Notes: generated by a model not told the origin, from the sequence alone. Positions 34,401-46,659 are shown, numbered from the stretch's first letter. The stretch: 64,000 nt of DNA from Babylonia areolata (GCF_041734735.1 NC_134905.1:12251714-12315713), one strand, 5' to 3'. Made by a program: numbers and translations.

Positions 34401-37400
34401 TGTTTTTTCATTTTCAAGTTATGTAAGAAACATGTTGCCATTTTGTTTGTTTTTTTCTTTTAATATTATTGCATGCCTATCACTCGAGGCAAGGTATTTG
34501 TGCAGCAAATATTAACCTACAAGTGTGGGTGAAATAATTTCAGATCATCTTTAGCAAAGTATTGGTCAGTTTTGTAAAGTTTTAGTCCTGTTGTTTCTCG
34601 TATCTTTTTTTCAACCACCTCTGTTTCTTTAATTCATGCCACAGCAGTTGCATAATGTGTCAACTGATATAGTGTGATAGATGCAAATCATTATATCCAA
34701 TGCTTCACATTTTCTAACTTAGGGATAAGTTCTATCAGATGAATGATTTTGTTCGTTTTGATAAAACAGGCGCTCTTTCTTTGAAAGTATGATATAAAAA
34801 AAAATGTTGAGAAATGCTACTACAAGATGGAATAAGACCAAGACTGCATCTTCTTTTCTTTTTTTTCTTTTTTTCCCCCTAGAATTTTGGACATGTTTTC
34901 TGTATTTCAGTGAGGATGAATGATGATGGGGGTGATGAAGATACTGTGGTGGGGGATTCATTTAGGTTTGGGACTATTTGAGAAGGCTATCCTCTCATGA
35001 TATAGCCTGACACAAACCAGGCTGAGAGATATATACATCTGCAGTGTTAGTCAGGAAATTTGAGCAACACTCCCAAAGACACATCTGTGAAGTGAATGAC
35101 CCTTGGATGTGTGGTTCCAGTCTTCCTGTTTGACGCCACAACACAGACAACTGTAGGTAGGAGTCGGCCACTGGCTGAAAACCCCCACCTCTGATGGGGC
35201 TTAAAATAGACTTGGTTTTGTCAGGGTCTTTATTTGCAGACATGTATCATGATCCTTTACAGGTTCTGTTCCTTTCATATTCTGCTGTCGGTATTGCCAT
35301 GGAGCTTTTGGATATGTACCCAGAGCAGATTTTTTCCATGGTTCTCAGCCCGGAAACTTTCTATGTGTACAGCCTGCCTTGTTCTCTGTGTGGCATGAGG
35401 GAACAACTGTCACTGTTCTGTGTGTGCAAGTCTGCATTGATTGTCTTTCCATCCATACTCATACATGCCGACCCTCCGGGAATAGCTGTATTTGTTATGG
35501 GGAAAAAAAAGTTGATGATTGTTCTAGATGTTATGGCCGCAGATAATGTGTTATAGAAATAAAACAACAACAAACTAACAAAAAATGGGGCATTCTTTTC
35601 CCTGGTGGACAAACCTGACAGCGGATGATAAATTGTAACTGGAACAGTTTGCATGCACACATAGTCCATAAGTGGCTATGAAAGAGGTGAAGTGAAAAAG
35701 AAAGTGCACTCAACTGAAAAGATGGGTTACATGCAAATGTTTTAGACTGGTGAAGAAGGTGAGGTGTGAACCTTGTGAAAAAAGAACTTTACATGCCAGA
35801 CCTTCAGGAAAGAATACAATGAGTGGTGGCTGTGTTTACTACAAAGTTAAAAAAGGGAAAACTGAAGTGGAGAAAACTTATGTTTGTGCATATACTGATA
35901 ATAGTATGTTCCTGTAAATTTTTGAAAAAGTCAGGTTGTTCAAGATTTCTGTATCGTCTGTTCCTGATGGTTATAATTTGGGGTAGGCATGCATGTATAA
36001 TCCTAGATGTTAACACTCTGGTGCTGATTCCAGAGTGCTGATTCTCAAAGAAACAAAAAATCCCAATGTCAGCAGTCTTCCTTCTACCTTTGCCCAGCCC
36101 AGTAGAATGGAACAAACTGCCATTCTTATTACTTCATATGGATTCTCCAGTTCAGTTTAAACTGTCTCTCGAAACACCTCTTCTGTTCTGCCAACCATTT
36201 TATTGACTACTGTGCTTCTTGAACATCTGCTCTGTGAGTGTACAAGTGTGCTTCTTGAACATCTGCTTTGTGAGTGTACATATTTTTTTGTTTGCATGTT
36301 TGTGTGTGCACATGCTTGTTTGTGTTTGGTGTCATGTGAATGCATGTATGGTTTTGTATGCATAACTTTTATTATAAACACCACAAGCTCCTTGTCTTGG
36401 AGGTGTTAGCGTCAGTCTGCATTACTATCATCATTATGGGATGCTGAGGTATGTCTTTGGACCGAAGAGTTGTTTAAAGATTAAGTTCAGATCAGATTAG
36501 TACTCATTGTTGTCAACAATAGATATTTGTGTGCAATTTAAGACATAAATTTCTGATATTCTTTTCTCGCTACATAATTTTTTATGTATTTTATTTATTT
36601 TCTGAAGAATACAATTACAGTTTGTGATTATGTTAGTATATCTGCCTTTGAAAGAAGGAAAGCTAAGGTGATAATAAGTTTTTTTGTTGTTGCAATTTTG
36701 CAATGTTGAGTATGTGATATGTGTCTGTTTGGTTTGCAAGGGTGCTCATTTTTAATTTTTTGTTTTCATACTGGGTGGTATTGTTTCATACCTATTTTCT
36801 ACAATTTTGAATGTGAAAAATCATTTCATGTGCATGTGTTATCATCAAGTTTTAGAAAGAAAACTGTGTGTAAGTGGAAAGCAGTTAAATAAGAAATTGG
36901 AAAGCAGGGAACTATGAAAGTGGAAAGCAGTTAACTTTGAAGAGTATCTCATGTTGAAACCAGTGATATCAACATAAACTGAAAATTATTATACAGTATA
37001 AAAAATTATGTGCATTGATGCTATTGAAAGCAAACACTGTATGCATTATCACTGAGAATTATATTATTTTAATTGATAATGTCATTATTGTGCAAGAAGT
37101 ATAATGGAAATTACATTACAGATGTTGTAATTGAATTATGGAATTATGTATTGTGTGTAAATTAACATGCACAGTGGAATGTGAGTGTGTTTCATGTTAA
37201 GGATACTATTTGTTGATGTGGGCATTGTTTTTCAAAGAGATGCTCATAGAGATATTTTTTGCATGCATGCATGTTCTATAAGTTAGATGTTTATGTGCAT
37301 CGGGAATATATGTTGTAGAATATTTGTTTACTACATGTGATTCTTGTGTGTGTTTTTTTTTCCTTTTATTCCAAATAGTTGAATAATTTGTTGACAAATA

Positions 37401-37865
37401 TTTAACAGTTTGTGAATGCTTGTAAACTTGGTGTCTGCTTCTATTGTTTGTATTGTTTGTTGTTATAGGGTAGAGCTGAGTTAACCGACCTGTTGGCTAG
37501 CCCCCTTAAGATCAAGTTGTTGAGAGTTGGTGTCTTGGTTTGGTGAAGGTTTGGTTGTTTCAGGGTGTATGTCGTGGATGTGTGTCTGGGTGGGAGGTCC
37601 ATCTGGTGTTCAAAGGGGAATGGGGGGTTTCTGGGTGTTCTGAAGTTGTGTTGTTGGAGATCATGTGTTGATTTATAGATGTCAGGTGAACCAACACTGA
37701 GAAGGCAAGTGGCAGAGTTGTTCAGTCATTAGACTTCTGATCCAGTGTGTGTGTCTGGGGGAGGGGGGTGGGTAAGTTTCTCGATGAACAGATAACCAGT
37801 TTCATCATGTCTCTGGTTGTTTTCCTCTCTCCTGTTTTTGTGGGTGACTATCTAAGTAAATATAT
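34400..37865. other. No gene recognised
   Basis: AT-rich sequence with strong T/G bias on the + strand. There is a 38-bp-type direct duplication around GTGCTTCTTGAACATCTGCT at 36208-36280. A 120-codon open stretch at 35194-35556 is not recognised. Nothing else can be supported. Confidence 0.4.
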
Positions 37866-37867
37866 AT

Positions 37868-39046
37868 TAACCCCTAGGTTGCCTATATGACGAGATAACT
37901 CGTCATGGCAAGCATGTACGCTTCGCTGCGACAATGACGAGATAACTCGTCATCGAAATATTCTAAGTAAATATATATTAACCCCTAGGCTGCTTATATG
38001 ACGAGATAACTTGTCATGGCAAGCATGTACGCTTTGCTGCCACAATGACGAGATAACTCGTCATCGAAATATTCTGACTTTTCCCAGCTTTGCGTTCAGT
38101 TCGTTGACAAAAAATGCTGGTAGCCTCAGCTTGGGGAATCTTTCTGGATTCTATTCATAGCTAGAAACCCCATCTACATCATGAAGCAGTCCTTTATTTG
38201 AACGTTTTGGTTGGGTTACTGTCCCTGTGTTTGCCTGGCTCCTCTCCTCGCTCGCTCAACAAAATGTTGGACTGACGCCGTGCTCAAGACATGCGATCGT
38301 AGCGAACTAAATCAACCAAGATTGCTTTCTTTTGCTGATGCTCAGAAAGAATTGAAGCGTAAACTCAAAGAAGACAGGGATGAACATTTATAGGACGATT
38401 TGATAGAAAATAAAGGGAGCAATCAAGAGAGTGGCCAAGATACGACTATCAGTGAGTGATGCTGGCTGTGCAAACCTTAGCAGATGACAGAAAGTGACTG
38501 AATAATTAGCAGGACAGTGTGAGCGATTTTCTTGGCACTCATCCAACCCGGTCTGATGAAAATTGGATCAAGCGACCGTGTGAGAGGGGTGAAGAGGAGG
38601 GGGTGGAGACTGGGGGTGTGGCCTCTCATCCACATTATCACTTGGAGAAGTCACAATGCATTGTATATCTGTCTCTTTTAAATTTTTTTTATTGTGGTTG
38701 TTCTAGTATGATTTTGTGTATGCAGATATACATTTGTCCAGAAAATATGACATTTTAGTGCAAATTACCTGACTAATGTTAGTAATGAAAAAGTTGAAAA
38801 TGTGACAAAAAACAAAACACTGATTTCAAAACAACAGCATGTCACTAAAATATATATAAAATGGGAAAACCTCATGTGTTTTGTGTTCTTTATTCATTTA
38901 CCTTTCAGAAAATATATACTTTTATGGGTCTTTCTCCAATAACAAAGAGCACAGAATTTTTTGAAAATTTATACCCGTTTTTTATGAAAAAACCCTGGCA
39001 AATAGATTTCACTTAAATCTTATTTTCCTGGCAGCGAAAGGGTTAA
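37868..39046 (+). mobile_element. piggyBac-type MITE, family F2, copy E, with duplicated left end
   Basis: Starts TTAACCCCTAGGTTGCC and ends with the inverse of CCCTTTCGCTGCCAGG plus TTAA (39043-39046). The left end with its TGACGAG-ATAA-CTCGTCA palindromes appears twice in tandem (37868-37964 and 37980 onward), including the flank AAGTAAATATATATTAA. Inside, 38211-38393 encodes about 60 codons ending QKELKRKLKEDRDEHL, then a stop and further acidic codons, consistent with a transposase N-terminus left after internal deletion. It is the inverse of copy D at 15726-16791. Confidence 0.8.
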
Positions 39047-39384
39047 AGAATGGAGGAATGAAAGGATAAAGAACGATGTTTGAGGACAGGGAACTTGTCA
39101 TGTGTTTGTGGGGTCATGGACACTGGGAAGTATGACCGCCGCTGTGGCGTGTTTCTCACCATGGGGTGTTGAAGGCTATAGCTGATGGTGTTAGGAAGTG
39201 GATATGCCAACCATGGGTGTAGGGGTTTGAGTTTGAATGTCCTCTCTGTAATATTGGTATCTATCATGGTAAATCTAACATCTTGTAATATTTATCTATC
39301 AGTGTATTGTTGGTACCTGTGATCGAACAGTGGGTTGCATTTAGGGCTTATAGGGGGATGATCAAGCAGAGAGAAGAGAGGGAG

Positions 39385-39522
39385 TGTATGTCTGTGTGCA
39401 TGCTAGTGTGAAAAGTATGTATGTGTCTGTGTGCATGCTAGTGTGAAAAGTATGTGTGTGTCTGTGTGCACGCTAGTGTGAAAAGTATGTGTGTGTCTGT
39501 GTGCATGCTAGTGTGAAAGTAC
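39385..39522. repeat. 33-bp tandem repeat, about four copies
   Basis: Units contain GTGTCTGTGTGCATGCTAG followed by TGTGAAAAGTAT. One unit has CACGC instead of CATGC. Confidence 0.85.
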
Positions 39523-39559
39523 TTAACCTCTCTTTGCTTAATTTTCAACCTGATGTTGG

Positions 39560-39800
39560 AGGTGGGCGTTTTGTGGGAACTTCCCCCTGTGGGGTCTTTC
39601 AGCATCAGTAGCATCTCCATCTTCTGGACATTCTGTGCTAGAAATTTCCCCTTCTCTATTGCTCTTTATTTCTGCCCCTTTTTTCCTTCACTGTTGTCTG
39701 CTTTTTCTGCCTTCCCAGCCCATTCCCCTTTTATGTTTTTTTTATAAGCAACAATATACAATAAAAATTCTGGGAACTTGCCCATTCCCTTATGACTGGC
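39560..39800 (+). repeat. Repeat R, second copy
   Basis: Shares TTTCAGCATCAGTAGCATC, CTGTGCTAGAAATTTCCCC and ATAAGCAACAATATACAATA with the family described at 29655. Confidence 0.5.
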
Positions 39801-40349
39801 TGGGTGTTAACTATATGCAGGAGCAGTCCTCTTTAAATTGGTGATATGAACTGGAAACCGTTCAGATGTGTTCCTGTACTGTTTCTTCTCTCTCAGTAAA
39901 CAGGCATGAGATTCTTTAGACTAGTTTGGAATCAGTGTGAAAGAAGATTTGGAAAGTGACAATATCTAAAGTTATGTATTTGATGGTGGAGATAATGCAG
40001 TGATTTCAGTGATTTCAGACTCTGTCTCATCCCTGGAAGTGTTATAGACTGAACTGAAAAAGACATAACCTGTTAGCATGGAGTTGTAAAAAACGTGTTG
40101 TATTGTGCAGTCATCTGTTGTACCTTGTTCATTTGTCTTGCACAATGAATGCATGAGGTCAGTGTACTTCCAAATTTGTGTGTGTTGGCACATTCATATT
40201 CTTCCACTTTGTCTCATACAGTCAGGGGGAGGGGAGGAGGGAGGGACTGATGAAAGGAAACCATATGAAAAAGTATATACCAGTAATCAGGAAGTCAAAA
40301 TTGCTTTAAGAGTCATAGTATCAGTTTGTGGGGAACACACACATACATA

Positions 40350-40415
40350 TATAGGTGTGTGTGTGTGTGTGTAAACGTATGTATGTATATATCCCTTATT
40401 TTAGCTGTTGCTATT

Positions 40416-40475
<60 letters not shown>
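40350..40475. repeat. GT, CT and TA microsatellites
   Basis: GT tract at about 40351-40373, CT tract at 40421-40446 and TA tract at 40447-40471. Confidence 0.9.
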
Positions 40476-40478
<3 letters not shown>

Positions 40479-40524
40479 TTAAAAAAGAATTGATAGTTTT
40501 TAATCCCCTTTATTATTACAAGGA

Positions 40525-40790
40525 GGCGCTGTGATGGAATTGGTAAGGTGTTGGACATTTGATCCAGTGATCAGGGTGGAGGCCCAGTTTTGGCATGGTG
40601 TTGTGTCCTTGGGAAAGACACTTTACTCCAGTTATCATCACTCCACCAGGTGTGAACAAGTTGACCAGTTGGGGAAGGTTTAATAGTGGAAGGACAGGAT
40701 TGGGCCCTGCACTCATATGCTGAGGCCTAGACAGTGGATATGAATTCATGGCCCCTTCACATGTAAACGGCCATAGAAAATAGGATGTGT
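40525..40790 (+). mobile_element. SINE-D, tRNA-derived
   Basis: Head with TGATGGAATTGGTAAGGTG and GATCCAGTGATCAGGGTGGA, then GTGTCCTTGGGAAAGACAC, TTTACTCC, CACCAGGTGTGAACAAG, GGATTGGGCCCTGC and GGCCATAGAAAATAGGATG. The same order occurs at 42930 and inverted at 55740. Confidence 0.7.
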
Positions 40791-40799
40791 GTGTGTAGT

Positions 40800-42035
40800 A
40801 GTAGTAGTGGTAGTTTCATTCATCATCTTTTCTCGTGAATGTAGATATGTCTTCAGAAAACTGCATATGAATTAACTTGTTGTTTTCAACCTTTTTTCTT
40901 TTTTTGTCATCTCTTTCTTGCCCTGATGGTTTATAGAGTTGCTTGTTTTCTAGATAATCTGTACCCTGGGTAGAGCAGTTGTAAACAGTGAAAAGGCAAC
41001 GCATGTCTGTTGCAGTCTGGATGACTGTGGGCTGCTTTTGAAGACAGAATTGCCCTTTTTCCAGCACACGCAAATGTGCTGGTAACCTTCCCCAATCTCT
41101 CTCCCACACACCCACCCTCTTTTCCCCTATAGCCAGCAATTTTATTTATGTTGCTGCTGACAGCAGGAATCACACATGAGCTGTGAATGCTTTGACAGTG
41201 TAAGGGTCTGTAACACAGGTAGAGCCGTTGTCAAACACTGGAATGAGCAACACATGGCTGTGACTGTCACTGATGCTTGTGGTTACTATTTGGAGAAGGT
41301 CTAGATGCCCATCCTATAGTTTTGTTTTTTGCCATTATTATATGTATGTATTTTTGTTTGTTATTTTGAATTTTGGACATGTTTCATCTGAGGATGGTAA
41401 GTTTATGGTTGGCACCTTAGCCAAGGGGATAACACGATGAAATTGTTGTCTTGAACATTAATAGAGTCGGGTGATACAGTTTGTTGTGTCAGTAATAATG
41501 AACTATGTATTTAATGTCTGAAGAAAACTATCAGAATTGTAGGTGGGTTGTTTTTTGTGTTTTTTTCTAACTTTTGGATTTTTTGTTTCAAACATATTTT
41601 CAGTCCTGTGCTGGGCAAACAATAATGATTATGATAAAAAATAAAAAGCTATGATTATCATCTTTGTGTTACACTGGAGACAGTTGTACAAGATGAGTTA
41701 TTTCCCCATTTCACATACACAGGATGGGTTCAGCACTGTATCAGGCTCATTCTACAACCAGTTCCATGAAGATCTTGCTTCGAGACAGGTTCTCCAGATA
41801 CTTTTTCAGTTCCTAAAGGAAATAAAAAATTTAAACTTGGTTTAAGTTTCATTTGGACTGAAACAGACATGGGTGGTGTCTTTACGCTGTTTTCAATATC
41901 TTAAAAACTTGATTTGAAATTTACACGGACTCAGACTGACATGGGTGAATAGGTCTTCTTTTTACTTTGTTTTAATTGATCTTTTGGCATTATTTTGTTT
42001 GGTCTTTAACATTATTTTGGTTTCTCTGCAACTGG
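40800..42035. other. No gene recognised
   Basis: Contains two diverged copies of an approximately 80-bp segment (near 40965 and 41215; shared words AGGTAGAGC, GTTGT and CAACRCATG). No coding signal was found. Confidence 0.35.
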
Positions 42036-42039
42036 TTTT

Positions 42040-42320
42040 AAGAAGTGATGAGCCCTAAGATGGCTCCGTTGCGGCGGGCTGGGCTATAAGCAACAGGATT
42101 TAATTCGACATGACTGTAATGAGGACCACACAGTACATGGCTGCAGACAGTATGCCGGACAGCAAGAATTCTTTTCTTTGTTTCCTCTTGGTGATGGACC
42201 TTCATTTCAGTTTCTCAGAGGTGTCACTGTGTTCATACAAATCCATGTACGCTGCACCTCTGCCAGGCAGATGCCTGGCCAGCAGCATAATATGCTTAGT
42301 CAGGCCTTGAGTGCATACGT
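42040..42320 (+). mobile_element. Repeat R tail followed by SINE-C
   Basis: 42040-42100 carries GATGAGCCCTAAGATGGC and GGGCTATAAGCAACAGGAT (repeat R-type end). 42195-42315 carries GAGGTGTCACTGTGTTCATA, TACGCTGCACCTCTGCCAGG, CAGATGCCTGGCCAGCAGC and GCTTAGTCAGGCCTTGAG, the SINE-C body seen also at 45600. Confidence 0.6.
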
Positions 42321-42929
42321 ATATATATTTGTGTGTTTATCAGATTGTATTTCCTCTTTTGTTTACAATGTAAAGATTTTCACTTTTACATGTCTGTTGT
42401 ATGTGAAGCATGTTACAAGTATGGCATTTGATATTGTTGATTAAAATCAGGTTGTTAAGAAAATGTTGCCTGTTAAATATTCTTAAGACGTTCATACATT
42501 TTGAAGTACATTTGCTGAATGAGCTTATTGGAGTGTGAGCTGAGAAGAGAAGGGTGGGGTTCTCTGTGTGATGTATGTGGTGTGTGACTCGGTTTTTTGC
42601 TGTGTCCCAGGTGTAGAGTTTGTAAACCGTGCTTTCTGCGAGTGTTTTTCTGTGTCCTGTGGTGTTGTGTTCATGTGAGCTCTGAAATGATAAATGTTCT
42701 TCGCATGTTTTGAGTACTGTGCATGAATATATGTGTATTACAGTGATGTAACCAGATTAGATGAAATGTTTTATTCACAAAGTATCAATAAAACATATCA
42801 AGTTTTATCATGTCTTTCATCTTCATAGCTGCTCTTCCTGTCTTTTCAGTTCCAGGTCTTTCAAGTTGCATTTGAATTGAACTTCTGTACATATTGTCAT
42901 TTTATTTGGTACACATGGTGGTGGAACTA

Positions 42930-43160
42930 CTATATCAGAATCAACTGGGTGTTGTGACTTTGGATCCAGTATTCACCTGTGAATAGGGTTTGAGGCTCTG
43001 TTTCGGTATAGGTTTTGTCCTCAAGAAAGACACTTCACTGTGTTCCTGACTTGGGATGGGGAAGGTGAAAGTGGTGGAGGGAGAGGATTAGGTCCAACCT
43101 TTATGTAGTGAAGATGCAATGGATGTGAATACACTGGCCCAGTGGCCGTGAAAGGCTAGA
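42930..43160 (+). mobile_element. SINE-D, diverged copy feeding a minisatellite
   Basis: SINE-D words are visible in degraded form (AAGAAAGACACTTCACT, GGGATGGGGAAGGTGAAAG, GAGAGGATTAGG, ATGGATGTGAATACACTGGC). Its tail is the founding unit of the array that follows. Confidence 0.6.
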
Positions 43161-43570
43161 CACAATGGATGTGAATACACTGGCCCAGTGGCTGTGAAAG
43201 GCTAGACACAATGGATGTGAATACACTGGCCCAGTGGCCGTGAAAGGCTGGACACAATGGATGTGAATACACTGGCCCAGTGGCCCTGAAAGGCTAGACA
43301 CAATGGATGTGAATACACTGGCCCAGTGGCCGTGAAAGGCTAGACACAATGGATGTGAATACACTGGCCCAGTGGCTGTGAAAGGCTAGACACAATGGAT
43401 GTGAATACACTGGCCCAGTGGCCGTGAAAGGCTAGACACAATGGATGTGAATACACTGGCCCAGTGGCCGTGAAAGGCTAGACACAATGGATGTGAATAC
43501 ACTGGCCCAGTGGCCCTGAAAGGCTAGACACAATGGATGTGAATACATTGGCCCAGTGGCCCTGAAAGAC
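43113..43570. repeat. 46-bp minisatellite, about ten units, derived from a SINE-D tail
   Basis: Unit: GCTAGACACAATGGATGTGA then ATACACTGGCCCAGTGGC and CGTGAAAG. Units differ mainly at one triplet (CCG, CTG or CCC after AGTGG), in the order CCG CTG CCG CCC, CCG CTG CCG CCG CCC, CCC. Confidence 0.92.
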
Positions 43571-43794
43571 CGTGGGACCTTCAACTTAACTTTCAACACT
43601 TGCTGGTTTTGTCATATTTTTTTTAATTTTGAAATTATAAGCACCTAACAGTCAGGTGGATATTATGACTGAGAACCTTTTTTGCTTGGTTTTTGGTTAT
43701 TCCAGTCCTGTTTTATGAATTTACATGATTGCATATACACATGCCATACACAATACAAAGTGTACACAGATGTACACCTGAAAAAGAACTTACA

Positions 43795-43925
43795 TATTCA
43801 GTGATACATGCACTGCATGAATGTAGTGTGCATAAAAGAACCCTTGGCAACAACAGAGCTGTCTCTGGCATAATCCTGATGAAAAATTGGCTTTGATCAT
43901 AAAACATACACTTTCAGACAAAACA
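43795..43925 (+). mobile_element. SINE-B, partial diverged copy
   Basis: Words GTGTGCATAAAAGAACCC, TTGGCAACAACAGAGCTG and TCTCTGGCATAATCCTGATG parallel the central part of SINE-B. Confidence 0.45.
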
Positions 43926-43959
43926 GGAAAAAAAGAGGATGAGTTCCATGTAGAAAAAT

Positions 43960-44790
43960 CTGCTGTGGCTGAAGTACAATGTAATAGACTACAAAGAAGA
44001 AATGCACTCACACACATAGTATTCTTTCTCTCACTCACACTTCTTTGCCTTTACACAGTGTCAGGCATCTTCTCCAGGTCCTGTCTGGAGCCATAGAGCT
44101 TGGTGTGTAGAAGGGTTGGTGTCGGCCACACAATGTCTCAGAGCTCCTTCAGAAGAGGAAAGGTCTGAAGAATGTTTCTGGTGTTTGGTCTTCGAGACCA
44201 CAGGCACAGACAGGTGATGGTGCCAGCTTCATCTTCCTGAACAGGTGGGCACTGATACTGCAATAGCCAGTTCATCATCTCATGATCACCACCTGTTGCC
44301 GGCGTTCAAGAAGGTGACATGCATCCCTTGTGGTTCTCAATCGTGGCATGGCCTTCATGAGGGTCTTCTTCTCTGTGCAGTTGACACTGTTTTCTGGTTG
44401 ACTTCCTTTTGCTCTGAGTTTGGCAAGTTGATATGCTGCTATGTTGCCTGGGATTCCACAATCAGCTGGCACCCATTGCAGAACTACTCGTCTTCTCTTG
44501 GCAAGTTCTTGGAGCCTTTCTATGAGGTGAGGATGTTTGTTTCCAATGAATGCTGTGACTGATGGAGGAGCAGGTGTACTCATCAAATAATCTCAGGGAC
44601 ACACCACCACAGCAGGGATACCGACTTGGAAATACTGTTCAAGAAACACTGTTCAAACGACTTGACTGAAACTCAGACATTCATGCAGGCTGCTGCCATG
44701 GTTCTTGACCCAGAGAGTGACTGCCCCTATGTTGTCTTCCTCTGATGCACTGTCAGTCCTGGAGGCCCTTGCAGGAGACAAACGTCTCAC
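43960..44790 (-). mobile_element. RNase H-bearing LINE 3' end with 5' inversion
   Basis: On the minus strand (44590 down to about 44040) it reads the end of a LINE: RNase H WVPADCGIPGN, then a CACGLEDQTPE-like Cys/His segment and VWPTPTLLHTKLYGS. On the plus strand at 44640-44780 it reads the part that should come just before (TQTFMQAAAMVLDPESD, then SDALSVLEAL in another frame). The 5' piece is therefore inverted relative to the 3' piece, as left by twin priming. Confidence 0.7.
44275..44586 (-). pseudogene. LINE RNase H domain, C-terminal part
   Basis: About 103 open codons with SVTAFIGNKHPHLIERLQEL, VVLQWVPADCGIPGN and YQLAKL. RNase H of I/Jockey-type LINEs normally has WVPAHCGIPGNE.ADRLAK; here the histidine of AHCG is aspartate and the terminal aspartate region is changed. 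Truncated at the inversion junction. Non-functional. Confidence 0.7.
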
Positions 44791-44799
44791 TCACACAGA

Positions 44800-45595
44800 A
44801 ACACACTCACACACATCTGCTCACACACTCACTCTCTTTTTCTCAAACAGCAGTCAGCAATGCAGCGTTAGTGCTTACCAATCACGTTTATTCCACATAA
44901 CCACTCACACACACAACATCAATCCCACAGACGCAGTGTAACGTGAAGGCAAGATGTGAATTCTGCTCTCGCACTGTGAAAGCAACCCATTGCCAAACAA
45001 TCACAACAATACAACATTTAAATAGTAATGATAATACATGTATATGATCATCTCACAACATAATAATGCACAACAATGCCACTTCATATTGAAAGAACAG
45101 TATCAGTCTCATCAGCTGATGAATCAACATTCCCATGACTAGTTAACACAACTGTGACTGCCACCGTCTCTGCCTGATCTTTCTGCCACCCTCAAGCTGC
45201 CTCCAATAAATAAAACAAAACCTGTACTTAACACACCTGTCTTGCAGGTCTGAATGAAGTCCAATCGCCACCAAATGCGTGTACTCCCTGAGCAAAGGAA
45301 GGAGAGTTCAGACAAGTTATTTATAGGTTTAGTGCATGAGATAGGTGCTGAACGCCCGTGGTCCTCCCACATTACTGTTGACTTGCACAATCTCAGCTCC
45401 AGGAAGATCTGGCCCTTACACAGTTTTACACCATCTTCTCCTTCACTATCACTACTATTTTCACTTTCTTAGGTGAAAAAGACCCATTAAAATCTGTGCT
45501 GGCAGTATCATCAAGATCTAACAAAGAAAGAATCTCCTCATTTGACATGGGCTGCCTTTCAGACATTTTTCCATTGCAGTTTGCCGCAAACACAT
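44800..45595. other. No gene recognised
   Basis: CA-rich start then sequence with no recognisable coding or repeat pattern on either strand. Confidence 0.35.
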
Positions 45596-45900
45596 GGAAG
45601 TTTCAGTTTCAGTTTCAGAAGCTCAAGGAGGTGTCACTGCGTTTGGATAAATCTATATACGCTACACCACATCTGCCAAGCAGATGCCTGACCAGCAGCG
45701 TAACCCAACGCGCTTAGTCAGGCCTTGAGAAAAAAAAAGAAAGAAAAAAAAAGAATAAATAATAGATAAGCTTACATAAATAAATAAATAAATAATTATT
45801 ATAATATAAAAAAAGGTAGTAGTAATGATAATAATAATAATAAAAACTAAATAAATAAATAAATAAGACAACAATGATAAATAAGCAAATAAATGTAAAA
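45596..45900 (+). mobile_element. SINE-C, good copy with A-rich and TAAA tail
   Basis: Begins with repeated TTTCAG, then AGCTCAAGGAGGTGTCACTG, ATCTATATACGCTACACCAC, AAGCAGATGCCTGACCAGCA and GCGCTTAGTCAGGCCTTGAG (to 45729), followed by A-rich sequence and ATAA repeats to about 45900. Confidence 0.75.
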
Positions 45901-46009
45901 CATGAAGACACACATTCACACATACACCCACACATGCATAACAGATATGCACCAAACATGCAGTTTCACAGATATGAAAGCACAGTCAAATACATATAAA
46001 CGTACATGA

Positions 46010-46465
46010 GCTCTAACACACACACACACACACACCACACACATTACCCTGCACCTCCTCTACCCTCCTCCTCCACACACTCATTTCTAGTCTATGTATC
46101 GCAGCTTCCAAGGCACACACACACACACACAGATGAACACGACCTTGTACAAGCACACACACACACGCACATATCTCCCACTCCCAACCCCCCACATATA
46201 TATACACAAAGATATATATATATACGTTCCAATATCCTGTTGCTCCCACAGTGTAGGCATGCATACACTCACATACCTCATCCTCTACCCCACCTCCCCC
46301 CCGCACCCCACCTCCCCCTCACACACACACACACACGCACACACATGCACATGCACAGAACTCTCCTGACACTTGTGTACACTTACACTCTCGCGCATGC
46401 ACAAACGCACTCAAAAACAGACCCACACATACACACAAACACACACATACACACACGCACAGAGG
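46010..46465. repeat. CA-rich microsatellite region
   Basis: Several CA tracts (about 46016-46040, 46113-46130, 46320-46350, 46420-46460) in C-rich surroundings, with ATATATAC near 46215. Long open frames here are repeat artefacts. Confidence 0.85.
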
Positions 46466-46659
46466 CTGCCACTGATTGGCCGCAAGAAGGATGGGAAAAG
46501 ATCTCCGATGCCAAGAAAGAGAGATGAACACGACCTTGTCTAGTGTGTTGCTCAGTCTATTGTATTTGGAAAAGTCCACAGAGACTCTGTTCTGTTTTGA
46601 AGAAATTTGCGCAATGTTGGTTTGGAAATGATGCCGATATTTGTTTGATTTGCAAAGCA

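Noticed and set aside
35194-35556. 120-codon open frame with hydrophobic stretches
   Set aside because: No recognisable domain; T-rich coding of hydrophobic residues is a usual chance product.
38211-38393. Host gene of 60 codons
   Set aside because: Lies inside a piggyBac MITE and is mirrored in copy D (15726-16791); best read as a transposase leader remnant.
43101-43364. Repetitive 87-codon frame on the minus strand and a CRISPR-like look of the array
   Set aside because: It is the 46-bp minisatellite. The unit length is not a multiple of three, so the frame is accidental, and there are no unique spacers.
46006-46527. 173-codon Thr-His-rich open frame
   Set aside because: Product of CA microsatellites, not a gene.
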